Assembly: GCA_031548025.1 (NCBI GenBank)
Contig: JAVBRM010000087.1
Coordinates: 1 to 64,000 of the forward strand
Reading direction: 5' to 3'
DNA: 64,000 bases
Source: UBA5239 sp031548025
GTDB taxonomy: Bacteria; Verrucomicrobiota; Lentisphaeria; Victivallales; Victivallaceae
Shown: positions 8,466 through 16,701 of the stretch, piece after piece
How positions within the stretch are numbered: the stretch's first letter is position 1
How the letters are laid out: each line of letters begins with the position of its first letter
Program-made: the position numbers and the translations under genes
The notes under the pieces: generated by a model
What the model saw: the letters and a program-made list of their open reading frames with translations, nothing else
The model's database searches: none
What the model was told of the DNA's origin: nothing

Positions 8466-10259
8466 CTACTCGCGCAACTCGGCGAAGCTCAGGGGCTTGA
8501 AATTGCTCCGCGATTTCTCGCGCTGTTGAGGGTCTATGCTCAGGTATTTCCAGTAGGAAAAAGCGAAATCGTGCGGACGATAGTTCTGCAGCCAGTCGTA
8601 GGTCAATTGAAAAGTAATCGGAAGGCTTTCGAAAATCCACGGACATTGTTCGGTCAGGTATAATGCCATCTTGCGGTATTTTTCGCTTCTTTCGGGCGAA
8701 TCCGGCAGGTTGGCGATCTCCTCGAACATGGTGTCGTAAACCGGATCGCGATAGCTCACGCGGTTGCTGCCGCCGGCGTTTTTGCTGTAAAACAGTTGCA
8801 GGAAATTTTCCGCATCCGGGTAGTCGCCGATCCACGAAAGGCGGAACAATTGCATTTGCCCCCGCCTCAGTTTCTGGTAAAATCGCGGCTGATTGTTCAG
8901 TTCGGCCCGGATTTCGATGCCGATTTCCCGCATATCGCGGATCAACAACTCGGCCAATTGACGGTAAGCGGAGCTGTTTCCGGACTGGTCAAAAGCCAAT
9001 ACCAGCGGTTTGCCGGTTTCCGGGTCGATGCCGTCCGGGTAACCGGCCAGCTTCATTTCTTCTCGCGCCGCCTCTATATTGCATTTATTCAGAGGGTTGC
9101 GGTATTCGGGGTCGTAACCGGCGACACCGGGGGGAATCGGACCGTGGGCGGGCAGAATCTGGTTATTGAAATGCTCAAGCCGGGTATCGATATTGTGGGC
9201 CAGAGTAATTGCCCGGCGCAAATGCCGGTTGCGGCCGAGTAGCGGATCGGTAAAGTTGAACCCGATATAGCGGATTTCGAATTCAGGCACTTGCTGCAGT
9301 TTGATCCCGCGTTCCGCCAGGGCCGGAGCCAGCCGGCCGCCGCCGATCACCGAATCGATGTTGTCCTTGTCCACCGCGCTCATATCCAGCCGCCCCTGGA
9401 GGAACAGCAACCATGATGAAAAGGGCTGTTTCACCTGATAACAGATTATCCGGTCCAGCAGCGGCAACGGCCGCTCGCGGTCGCGTGGATCGTCGGCATG
9501 CTTATAGTATTCAAGCCGGTACTCGGGATTGCGCGCCAGCTCGATCCGGAAATCCCGAATCCAGCGCGTCAGGATAAACGGCCCCGAGCCGACCGGATTG
9601 GCGGCAAATGATTCTCCATAATATTCCACCGCCCGGCGCGACACGATCGAAGCATAGGGAATAGCCAGGTTATACAGGAAGCGCGGATCGGGAGCATTCA
9701 GGTGGATCCGGAAATTGAGCGGATCCAAAATCTCGATACCGGCAATCCCGGGTCGGTAAATCGCATTGTCGTCCGGTTCCAGTCCGGCGGTCCTGGTCCT
9801 GAAATCGTCAATTCCCTTGATCCGGCCGCGGAAAATCCAGAAAACCGGACTGTGAAGCCGGGCATCGGCAATCCGCAGAAACGAATAAGCCACATCGGCG
9901 GTGGTAATCCGCCGTTCCGGCTTGCCCATTCCCGCAAAACACGGATCATCGCGAAAATAGAGATCGTCGCGTAGCCGGAAGGAATAAGTGGTCATTTCCG
10001 GGTTACACTCCGGCATGGCCGCCAACATCGAGGGCTGAAGTTGATACGGCCGCGTCTGGTAATCGTATTGGAGCAAGGTATCGTAAACGCACGCCACCAG
10101 GTTGCGGCTGGCCAGGTCTTCCGCCAGGGCCGGATCGAATGACTTCACCCGGCCGCCGGCAGTAATATACATAGTCCGGTCGGACTCGCCGGACTTCTCC
10201 CGGCCGCAACCCGCCACTATTAACGTCAGCAGCAATAAAATCAGATATTTTTGAGCCAT
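8466..10259 (-). CDS. ABC-type peptide/oligosaccharide-binding lipoprotein (SBP_bac_5)
   Basis: A 597-aa lipoprotein: signal MAQKYLILLLLTLIVAGC with lipobox VAGC, then a full-length family 5 solute-binding fold. Typical stretches are GGRVKSFDPALAEDLASRN, TTADVAYSFLRI, NPVGSGPFIL and LRRAITLAHNIDTR. It would capture oligopeptides or related solutes outside the inner membrane. Its start overlaps the end of the epimerase gene by 19 bp, so the two are co-transcribed. No permease or ATPase gene lies nearby, so it is either served by a transporter elsewhere or acts as a sensor. The ligand is unknown. Confidence 0.88.
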   Translation of the reverse strand: MAQKYLILLLLTLIVAGCGREKSGESDRTMYITAGGRVKSFDPALAEDLASRNLVACVYDTLLQYDYQTRPYQLQPSMLAAMPECNPEMTTYSFRLRDDLYFRDDPCFAGMGKPERRITTADVAYSFLRIADARLHSPVFWIFRGRIKGIDDFRTRTAGLEPDDNAIYRPGIAGIEILDPLNFRIHLNAPDPRFLYNLAIPYASIVSRRAVEYYGESFAANPVGSGPFILTRWIRDFRIELARNPEYRLEYYKHADDPRDRERPLPLLDRIICYQVKQPFSSWLLFLQGRLDMSAVDKDNIDSVIGGGRLAPALAERGIKLQQVPEFEIRYIGFNFTDPLLGRNRHLRRAITLAHNIDTRLEHFNNQILPAHGPIPPGVAGYDPEYRNPLNKCNIEAAREEMKLAGYPDGIDPETGKPLVLAFDQSGNSSAYRQLAELLIRDMREIGIEIRAELNNQPRFYQKLRRGQMQLFRLSWIGDYPDAENFLQLFYSKNAGGSNRVSYRDPVYDTMFEEIANLPDSPERSEKYRKMALYLTEQCPWIFESLPITFQLTYDWLQNYRPHDFAFSYWKYLSIDPQQREKSRSNFKPLSFAELRE

Positions 10260-11239
10260 TCGATCGTTTCGTTCATCGCTTCTGCGGGATCGACGACCGG
10301 CTTATAGCCCAGATCCCTTTCGGCGGCGGTGGTATCAAAGAAATGTGAATAAGCAAAGTGTCCGGCCAGGAAACGAGTCAGAGGCGGGGTGACCGGCAAT
10401 AACTTTCCGGCCATTTCGCCGAGTTTGGCGATTCGCCAGGCGCGTTCGACACTGATCCGGTTCGCCGGTCCGGGCAAATTGCACTTTTGCAAAATCGAGC
10501 CGAGCCAATCCCACATATTCACCGGATTCCGGTCGGTAATGAAGTAGGTACCGCGGAAATTCGGCTTGTCATAGAGAAATTCCAAGGCCAGGACATGCGC
10601 ATGCGCCACGTTGTAAACATGAGCCAGATCGATGATGTTTTTGCCGTCACCCACTTGGACCAGACGCTTTTCCCGGGCGCGCTTGACCACTTCCGGCAGC
10701 AGATAACGGTCGCCGACTCCCCAGATCAAATGCGGCCGCAGGCTGATCGCCGACAACTGACGGTCCGGAAAGCCCAGAACATGTTTTTCGGCCAGGGCTT
10801 TGGTGGTCTGGTAATGGCTCAGATATCCCGAGGGATAAGGAGCCTGTTCATTGATCCCCTCGATGTTGCACACCGGATTGTAAGCCACGCTTGACGAGCT
10901 CGTATAAACCAGGCGGCTGATTCCATTCATCTTGCAAGCTTCGAGGACGTTTTTCGCCCCTTCGACATTGATCGAGTGATATTCTTTATAAGGTCCCCAA
11001 TAACCCGCAATGGAGGCGGCATGGATCACCGCTGTACATCCCTGGCAGGCCTTGATCACTTCTTCACGGTTACGGATATCGCCGCGGACCACCCGGACGA
11101 AGAATTTCTCCAGATCCGGCGCCGGGCTGCGCTGAAAACTCTTTATCACGCATCCTTTGGCCAGCAAATACCGTATGATGGCATGTCCCAGGAAGCCACT
11201 GCCTCCGAAAACTATGACCTTTTCTTGTTTCCACTTCAT
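10241..11239 (-). CDS. NAD(P)-dependent epimerase/3-beta-hydroxysteroid-dehydrogenase-like oxidoreductase
   Basis: A 332-aa extended short-chain dehydrogenase. The nucleotide-binding motif is VFGGSGFLG (residues 10-18). Catalytic candidates are the Ser run in VYTSSSSVAY and the YQTTK pair Y143/K147. The later half, with PHLIWGVGDRYLLPEVV and LAHVYNVAHAHVLAL, resembles the 3-beta-HSD/sterol-dehydrogenase-like branch more than UDP-sugar epimerases. The start is the ATG at 11239; an upstream TTG would make it overlap rhaB. It lies between the rhamnulokinase gene and the binding lipoprotein, all leftward, so it could act on a deoxysugar, though that is only inferred. Confidence 0.85.
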   Translation of the reverse strand: MKWKQEKVIVFGGSGFLGHAIIRYLLAKGCVIKSFQRSPAPDLEKFFVRVVRGDIRNREEVIKACQGCTAVIHAASIAGYWGPYKEYHSINVEGAKNVLEACKMNGISRLVYTSSSSVAYNPVCNIEGINEQAPYPSGYLSHYQTTKALAEKHVLGFPDRQLSAISLRPHLIWGVGDRYLLPEVVKRAREKRLVQVGDGKNIIDLAHVYNVAHAHVLALEFLYDKPNFRGTYFITDRNPVNMWDWLGSILQKCNLPGPANRISVERAWRIAKLGEMAGKLLPVTPPLTRFLAGHFAYSHFFDTTAAERDLGYKPVVDPAEAMNETIEWLKNI

Positions 11240-11250
11240 GAAAGTATTTT

Positions 11251-12723
11251 TTACAACCCTAATTTCCGGAATTTTTCCATAGCGGCGTCCCAACCGGGTT
11301 TCGTTCCCTTATTGGGCTTGAATTCCTCTACGTCAAATGAATTGCGGACAATTTCCCGCGCGCCGGCCAAACCGTCCACCACCCCCAGGGCAATCGCCTG
11401 GGACAATGCGTTACCGATCGCCGTAGCCTCGACCGGCCCGGCAATCACCGGAATTCCCAGTGCATCGGCGGTCAGCTGCATCAAACTGCGGTCTTGAGTC
11501 CCGCCGCCGACGATATTCAGAAATTCATATTTGATATTCAAGATTTTTTCCAGCTTTTCCAGTTTATCCCGGAAACACAGCGCCAACGAGTCATAGATGC
11601 ACCTGAGCACTTCGCCGTCGGTGGTCATTTCGCCCTCGCCGTGCGCCTGGCAATACTGCTTGACCCGGCCCGGCATATCCTTCGGCGCCATGAACAATCC
11701 GTCATTGGGATTAATCAGAAAACGCCACTGTTCCGCCTGGTTGGCCATATCTTCCAGATGTTGAAAACTGAGGTCCTTGCCCTGTTCCTTCCAGTTTCGC
11801 CGGGTCTCCTGGAAAAGCCAGGTTCCCATGATGTTGGTCAGGAAACGGATCTGGTTCTGCAGTCCGCCTTCATTGGTATAGGGGGCGGCCTCCGCTTCCG
11901 GGCTCACCAGCGGCTGCGGGATTTCCGCGCCCAGCAATGCCCAGGTGCCGCAACTGATGTACGCCCAGTTGTGCCCGGCGTAAGCCGGCACCGCGCCCAC
12001 CGCCGATGCCGTATCGTGAGCGCCGACCCGGATCAACGGTATCGGGCCGCAACCCAGTTCCTTCTGGAGTTCCGATTTCAGAGGAGCGGACACGGTCGAG
12101 GGCTGGACGATTGCCGGGAATATCGATTTGGGAATCCCCAATTTTTCAATCAATCCAAAATCCCAGTCTCGGGTCTGCGGGTTCAACAGATTCGAAGTGG
12201 AGGCGATGGTATACTCACAAGTGAATTCACCGTTCAGGAAATTGGTGATGGCGTCCGGCATAAACAGCATGACGCTGTTCTCGAAATCTTCCGGATGCGC
12301 CTCCTTGTGCGCCGCCAATTGATACAGCGTATTGATCGACATGAACTGAATCCCGGTACGGGCGTAAATATCGCTCAAACTGATGGTCTTTTCAACTTTG
12401 GCCGGAGTATCGTTGGTCCTGGCGTCACGGTAATTATAAGGCAGACGGACCGGCTTGCCGGTGCTGCGGTTGAACAAAACATAATCAACACCCCAAGTAT
12501 CCACTGCGATACCGCTGATATTCGGCTCCACGGCCAGGGCCTTCTTCAACCCGGTCAGGATTTCAGCACAAATCGCCGGGAAATCCCAAAACAACGATCC
12601 GTCTTTTTCGATGGGACCATTGACGAAACGATGGACTTCGGTCAGATTCAACTTGCCACCAACCAACTTGCATATTATCGCTCTGCCGCTGGATGCCCCC
12701 AGGTCAAATGCCAGGTAATTCAT
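11251..12723 (-). CDS. rhaB: Rhamnulokinase (FGGY family)
   Basis: A 490-aa FGGY carbohydrate kinase of normal rhamnulokinase length. It starts with the ATPase motif LAFDLGASSGRAII (residues 4-17) and contains GIAVDTWGVDYVLF (about 71-84), VGAHDTASAVGAVPA, ISCGTWALLG, and the C-terminal GGGTQDRSLMQLTADALG. These match RhaB, which phosphorylates L-rhamnulose to L-rhamnulose-1-phosphate. GGAGA precedes the ATG. No rhaA, rhaD or rhaM is in the window, so the rest of the pathway must lie elsewhere. L-fuculokinase is the main alternative, but DLGASSGRA and HDTASAV favour rhamnulokinase. Confidence 0.88.
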   Translation of the reverse strand: MNYLAFDLGASSGRAIICKLVGGKLNLTEVHRFVNGPIEKDGSLFWDFPAICAEILTGLKKALAVEPNISGIAVDTWGVDYVLFNRSTGKPVRLPYNYRDARTNDTPAKVEKTISLSDIYARTGIQFMSINTLYQLAAHKEAHPEDFENSVMLFMPDAITNFLNGEFTCEYTIASTSNLLNPQTRDWDFGLIEKLGIPKSIFPAIVQPSTVSAPLKSELQKELGCGPIPLIRVGAHDTASAVGAVPAYAGHNWAYISCGTWALLGAEIPQPLVSPEAEAAPYTNEGGLQNQIRFLTNIMGTWLFQETRRNWKEQGKDLSFQHLEDMANQAEQWRFLINPNDGLFMAPKDMPGRVKQYCQAHGEGEMTTDGEVLRCIYDSLALCFRDKLEKLEKILNIKYEFLNIVGGGTQDRSLMQLTADALGIPVIAGPVEATAIGNALSQAIALGVVDGLAGAREIVRNSFDVEEFKPNKGTKPGWDAAMEKFRKLGL

Positions 12724-12811
12724 TATACACTTTCTCCATCAATAATTTATTTGCATATTATTTAATATAAAAACCATGAGCGGCTTTTACAAGCACCATC
12801 CTCAAAAAATG

Positions 12812-14842
12812 TCATGCTTTTTGTGCGCCAAGTCCACGCAAGCGGTCACGCAAATCGGCGGCGCGTTCGAACTCCAGAGCTTCGGCCGCTTCCAGCATCT
12901 CTTTTTCCAACTCGGCTACCAGTTCGTCCAGCTCGCTTTCGCTCAGTACCTCCTGGACGTGGTACTCGCCGGGAGCCTCCGCCACCGAAAACACCTGCCG
13001 CAAGCTGTTGTCTTTGCTGTATTCGATTTCGCGCTTTTCCGGGGCGATGATGTCGGCAATCGACTGCCGCGCCGCTTTGGCGATCGTTTTCGGCACAATC
13101 CCGTGTTGCTCATTGTATTCAATCTGCCTGGCGCGCCGGCGCGCGGTTTCGTCCAACAGATTCTGCATGGCGGGAGTAACGTTTTCCGCATACATGATTA
13201 CCCGTCCGTCCGAGTTTCTGGCCGCCCGCCCCGCCACCTGGATCAGCGAACGGGTCGAACGCAGGAATCCCTCTTTATCGGCGTCGAGGATCGCCACCAG
13301 GGCGACTTCCGGCAGGTCGAGGCCCTCGCGCAACAGGTTGATTCCGATCAAACAATCATAATCCCCCTCGCGCAACTTATTGAGCACCCGAACCCGTTCC
13401 AAAGCATCCAACTCCGAATGCAAATAGGCCGCCCTCACCCCCAAGTCGCTCAGGTAATCGGCCAGCCGTTCGGCGGATTTTTTGGTCAGAGTGGTAACCA
13501 GGACGCGTTCCCGCCGCGCCGAAGCTCTCCGGATTTCGGCCATCACATCGTCGATCTGTCCTTCCAACGGACGGACTTCCACCTCAGGATCGAGCAATCC
13601 GGTCGGCCGGATCAACTGTTCGATGACGATACCGCCGGATTTCTCCAGCTCAAACTCGGCCGGTGTAGCCGAGACATAAATCGTGTCGCCGTGCAGCTTT
13701 TCAAATTCATCAAATTTCAATGGCCGGTTATCCAGCGCCGACGGCAGCCGGAAACCGTGATCCACCAGCGTCTCCTTGCGGCTGCGGTCCGCCTTGTACA
13801 TGGCGCCAACCTGAGGGATGGTGACATGGGACTCGTCGATCACCGTCAACATATCCGGCGGGAAAAATCCAAACAGCGAATCGGGAAGCGAGCCCGGCAG
13901 ACGGTTGGCAAAATACATCGAATAATTCTCGATCCCACTGCAATAACCGATTTCCCGGACCATTTCCATGTCATAAGTGACACGCTGATAAAGCCGTTGG
14001 GCCTCCACCAGCCGGCCGGTACGCTCAAACAAAGCCACCCGCTCTTTCATTTCGGACTTGATTCCGGCAATCGCCCCCTCCACCCGGTCCGGCGGCATGA
14101 CGAAATGACGGCACGGGAACAGAATGACCCGGGTCAACTCAGCAATCTGTTTGCCGGTCACCACGTCGCGCCGCGACAGGCTCTCAACCTCATCTCCCCA
14201 GAATGTTATCCGGATGAAATCGCTGCGCTGCGGCTCAAAGACATCGACCGAATCGCCACGCACCCTGAATTGCCCCTTTTCCGGTGCCGAATCGTTGCGT
14301 TCGTACTGAATTGCCACCAGACTATGGAGAAACTCATTTCGTTTAATCTCGGCCCCAATGCGCAACGATACGCACATATGCTCAAAGTCGGTCGGCGACC
14401 CCAGGTTATAAATACTGGAAACGCTGGCTACCACGATGACGTCCCGCCGCTCAATCAGCGAAGCCGTAGTCGAGAGCCGCAGTCTTTCGATATTCTCATT
14501 GATACTGCAGTCTTTGGCGATGTAGGTGTCCGTCTGCGGGATATACGACTCCGGCAGATAATAGTCGTAGTAGCTGATAAAGTATTCGACCGCGTTTTCC
14601 GGGAAAAAAGCCTTGAACTCGCTGTACAACTGGGCTGCCAGGGTCTTATTGTGGGACATCACCAGGGTTGGGCGCTCAAGTTGCGCAATGACATTGGCCA
14701 GCGTAAAAGTTTTACCGGAACCGGTTACCCCCAGCAAAGTCTGGGCTGGCCGCCCTTCCCGCAATCCTTTGACCAAAGCCGCAATCGCCTCCGGCTGATC
14801 TCCGGCCGGCTTGAAATCCGATTTTATTTTGAATAACGCCAT
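12812..14842 (-). CDS. uvrB: Excinuclease ABC subunit B
   Basis: A 676-aa protein of standard UvrB length. It has the Walker A LLGVTGSGKTFT (G38-T45), the beta-hairpin region EYFISYYDYYLPESYIPQTD, the DEAD-like VIDESHVTIPQ, the helicase motif VAGRAARNSDGRVIMYA, and a C-terminal UVR domain (ELEKEMLEAAEALEFERAA) that contacts UvrC. UvrB is the damage-verifying helicase-like subunit of nucleotide excision repair. GGGAGAG lies just before the ATG. It sits 88 bp upstream of rhaB in the same direction, and no link to that sugar pathway is apparent. Confidence 0.98.
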   Translation of the reverse strand: MALFKIKSDFKPAGDQPEAIAALVKGLREGRPAQTLLGVTGSGKTFTLANVIAQLERPTLVMSHNKTLAAQLYSEFKAFFPENAVEYFISYYDYYLPESYIPQTDTYIAKDCSINENIERLRLSTTASLIERRDVIVVASVSSIYNLGSPTDFEHMCVSLRIGAEIKRNEFLHSLVAIQYERNDSAPEKGQFRVRGDSVDVFEPQRSDFIRITFWGDEVESLSRRDVVTGKQIAELTRVILFPCRHFVMPPDRVEGAIAGIKSEMKERVALFERTGRLVEAQRLYQRVTYDMEMVREIGYCSGIENYSMYFANRLPGSLPDSLFGFFPPDMLTVIDESHVTIPQVGAMYKADRSRKETLVDHGFRLPSALDNRPLKFDEFEKLHGDTIYVSATPAEFELEKSGGIVIEQLIRPTGLLDPEVEVRPLEGQIDDVMAEIRRASARRERVLVTTLTKKSAERLADYLSDLGVRAAYLHSELDALERVRVLNKLREGDYDCLIGINLLREGLDLPEVALVAILDADKEGFLRSTRSLIQVAGRAARNSDGRVIMYAENVTPAMQNLLDETARRRARQIEYNEQHGIVPKTIAKAARQSIADIIAPEKREIEYSKDNSLRQVFSVAEAPGEYHVQEVLSESELDELVAELEKEMLEAAEALEFERAADLRDRLRGLGAQKA

Positions 14843-14858
14843 AGCTCTCCCATAACGA

Positions 14859-14888
14859 CAAAAAAGCTCCGGCTGTTTGACCGGAGCT
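14859..14888 (-). terminator. Intrinsic terminator after the 256-aa membrane protein gene
   Basis: Read on the minus strand, a perfect 8-bp stem AGCTCCGG/CCGGAGCT with an 8-nt loop is followed directly by six T residues. It lies 23 bp beyond the stop codon at 14912 and before uvrB, so it should stop leftward transcription ahead of uvrB. Confidence 0.85.
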
Positions 14889-14911
14889 GAATTCTACTTG
14901 CGTACCAGAAC

Positions 14912-15682
14912 TTACTGGAACATATTGCTGTATTTTTCGACATTGCTCTTGTCGATCAATATATAACGCACGTTGAAAGCTTCCTGAGGATCTTTCGGGG
15001 GGGCATCTTCCGTGAACTTGGCATCCGGGCCAACCGCCACGATACCGGCAATCATATCACTCTTGATCAAGCCGTCATATCCACGCATATCGACAGCGTT
15101 CAACAGAATGACACCAGGACGGTCTTTCTTGCTCCACAACTTCATCTTGCGGGCATCACGCGGCAGGCCAACGGCACTGACGATAACACCAGCTTCCGGA
15201 TGCTTGTTGAGAGCGGTATCGAAATCCGCCGCCGTCATGATTTCGACCAACGGCATATCCATGCCTTCTTCCGGATTGGCCGGAGCTTTGGCCGGGATAA
15301 TGGTATCCGGCGTAACATCGGCATTACCGCCGATACCGGCTTTAATGGCTTTGGTCATGATTTCGGTGCGGGGATTCTTTTGAAAATCAGGCTCAAGAAT
15401 GACCAGAACTTTCTTACCGGCATAATTGCCGGCAATGAATTTTCCGATAACAAAGCCCTGCGAGGCATAGTAACGATTTTCATATTCCTGGAATTTGTTA
15501 GTCTGGTTCCCGAAAATACCGGTGTTGTAAAGCACGGCCACCCCGCAAACAATTACAATCACAAGCAAACCGATGGCGATGGGTTGAGCCGCTGGACTGC
15601 TTTTCTGTTTTTTCGAACAGATGATCATTCCTACCAGGGCAATGAACATCACCAGTGCGATTAAAACCGTTCCAAAACTCAT
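14912..15682 (-). CDS. Membrane-anchored protein with a periplasmic-binding-like domain, function unknown
   Basis: A 256-aa protein with two hydrophobic segments (about 4-22 and 35-54) and a polar domain of about 190 residues. The alternating strands and helices (KKVLVILEPDF, AGVIVSAVGLP, PGVILLNAVDM, AGIVAVGPDA) look like a type 1 periplasmic-binding fold. I do not recognise a named family. A strong AAGGAGG precedes the ATG. It has its own promoter candidate (15714-15743) and a terminator, so it is a single-gene unit between uvrB and the pilus operon. It could bind a small ligand or form part of an envelope complex; nothing in the sequence decides this. Confidence 0.75.
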   Translation of the reverse strand: MSFGTVLIALVMFIALVGMIICSKKQKSSPAAQPIAIGLLVIVIVCGVAVLYNTGIFGNQTNKFQEYENRYYASQGFVIGKFIAGNYAGKKVLVILEPDFQKNPRTEIMTKAIKAGIGGNADVTPDTIIPAKAPANPEEGMDMPLVEIMTAADFDTALNKHPEAGVIVSAVGLPRDARKMKLWSKKDRPGVILLNAVDMRGYDGLIKSDMIAGIVAVGPDAKFTEDAPPKDPQEAFNVRYILIDKSNVEKYSNMFQ

Positions 15683-15713
15683 TTCTTCCTCCTTGCTTTT
15701 TGTTAACCGGTCA

Positions 15714-15743
15714 TTCTACGCTTTAATTTTTTGCTCTAACAAA
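15714..15743 (-). promoter_or_regulatory. Putative promoter of the 256-aa membrane protein gene
   Basis: On the minus strand, TTGTTA (15738-15743) and TAGAAT (15714-15719) are separated by 18 bp, about 30 bp before the ATG at 15682. Both hexamers match sigma70 moderately. Confidence 0.4.
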
Positions 15744-15804
15744 AATGTTTCTATATAAATCAAGCTCATTTTTTCGAAATTTCCAGTCTGATTTCAATTT
15801 TTTT

Positions 15805-16701
15805 CTAGTTTTTTATGCTCCAAACCGCCAAAAACACCACATTTCCGACAATTTCCAGACTTTTTCCACAAATTTTATCCATCCTGTCGGCACCCGTATG
15901 CCAATACGAATTTGCCGGGCCATATTGAAAATCGATCAAATTCACCGCCGGTATGCCGCGCTCATGAAACGGCGCGTGATCGTCCAGTACGTTCTGCAAG
16001 CTCCGGGTAAAATATTGACCATTTCCATTCTTTTCGGCAGACTTGATCACCAGGTCGGTCAAATCCTTGTCGCCGTTCGCAGGAATGGTTACCAGCAAAT
16101 CCTTGTCGCCCACCATATCGATATTGATTACGCCAAGACATTTTTTCAGCTCGGCTCCGGTCAAACTCCGAGCATACTGCCGACTCCCCCACAAACCGTC
16201 GGTTTCCGAATAATTGACCATGCATTCTTCGCCGTCAAAGAACACGAAACGCATGGTCACCGGCGGCTTTATGTTGCCGGCGGCAAGCGTACGCAGCATT
16301 TCCAGCATCACCGCCGCCCCGGAAGCCCCGTCATTGGCCCCCTGGAACATTTCATCATCGATGTCCTTTAAATCGCAATGAGTACCGATAATCACGAATT
16401 TATCGCTGTCACCTTTTACTTCCGCAACGATATTACGGAACTTGATATTGCCCTTGATGGTTTGCGCGGCAAACTCCTGCATTTTCACCGCCGCCCCGGC
16501 CTCATTAGCCGTATCACCAATATACTCCGCCTGTCTCAAATAAGCTTCCGTACCGGAACAGCGTTTACCGAACCCGACCAGCTTCTCAGCATTTGCATAA
16601 GCCGCATCTCCATCGATGACCGGCGGCGGTACAAACGAAGGGCGGCAACCGTAAACCATTACGATTGCCGCCGCGATAAATACTAAACCGGATTTGTTCA
16701 T
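15805..16701 (-). CDS. M28-family lipoprotein, glutaminyl-peptide cyclotransferase-like
   Basis: A 298-aa protein. Residues 1-19 are a lipoprotein signal ending VYGC. The M28 zinc site is visible as GTHCDLK (H108), GANDGASGAA (D124), FDGEEC (E158/E159), NIDMVGDKD and YWHTGADRMD. The late LDDHAPFHERGIPAVNLIDF resembles glutaminyl cyclases (DDH-PF-RG-P), which cyclise N-terminal Gln to pyroglutamate; an aminopeptidase is the alternative. The start ATG at 16701 overlaps the stop of the upstream secretin gene as ATGA. This shows it is the last gene of the pilus operon, so it may process an envelope or pilus protein. Confidence 0.85.
   Translation of the reverse strand: MNKSGLVFIAAAIVMVYGCRPSFVPPPVIDGDAAYANAEKLVGFGKRCSGTEAYLRQAEYIGDTANEAGAAVKMQEFAAQTIKGNIKFRNIVAEVKGDSDKFVIIGTHCDLKDIDDEMFQGANDGASGAAVMLEMLRTLAAGNIKPPVTMRFVFFDGEECMVNYSETDGLWGSRQYARSLTGAELKKCLGVINIDMVGDKDLLVTIPANGDKDLTDLVIKSAEKNGNGQYFTRSLQNVLDDHAPFHERGIPAVNLIDFQYGPANSYWHTGADRMDKICGKSLEIVGNVVFLAVWSIKN

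Noticed and set aside
7324..8835. A 503-codon frame opposite the NSS transporter
   Set aside because: Its translation is low-complexity and charged; the sense strand encodes a complete transporter with clear motifs.
12776..14836. A long open frame (about 686 codons) on the strand opposite uvrB
   Set aside because: It is antisense to a fully conserved uvrB and its translation is rich in Arg, His and Gln without any domain, as expected from a GC-rich coding shadow.
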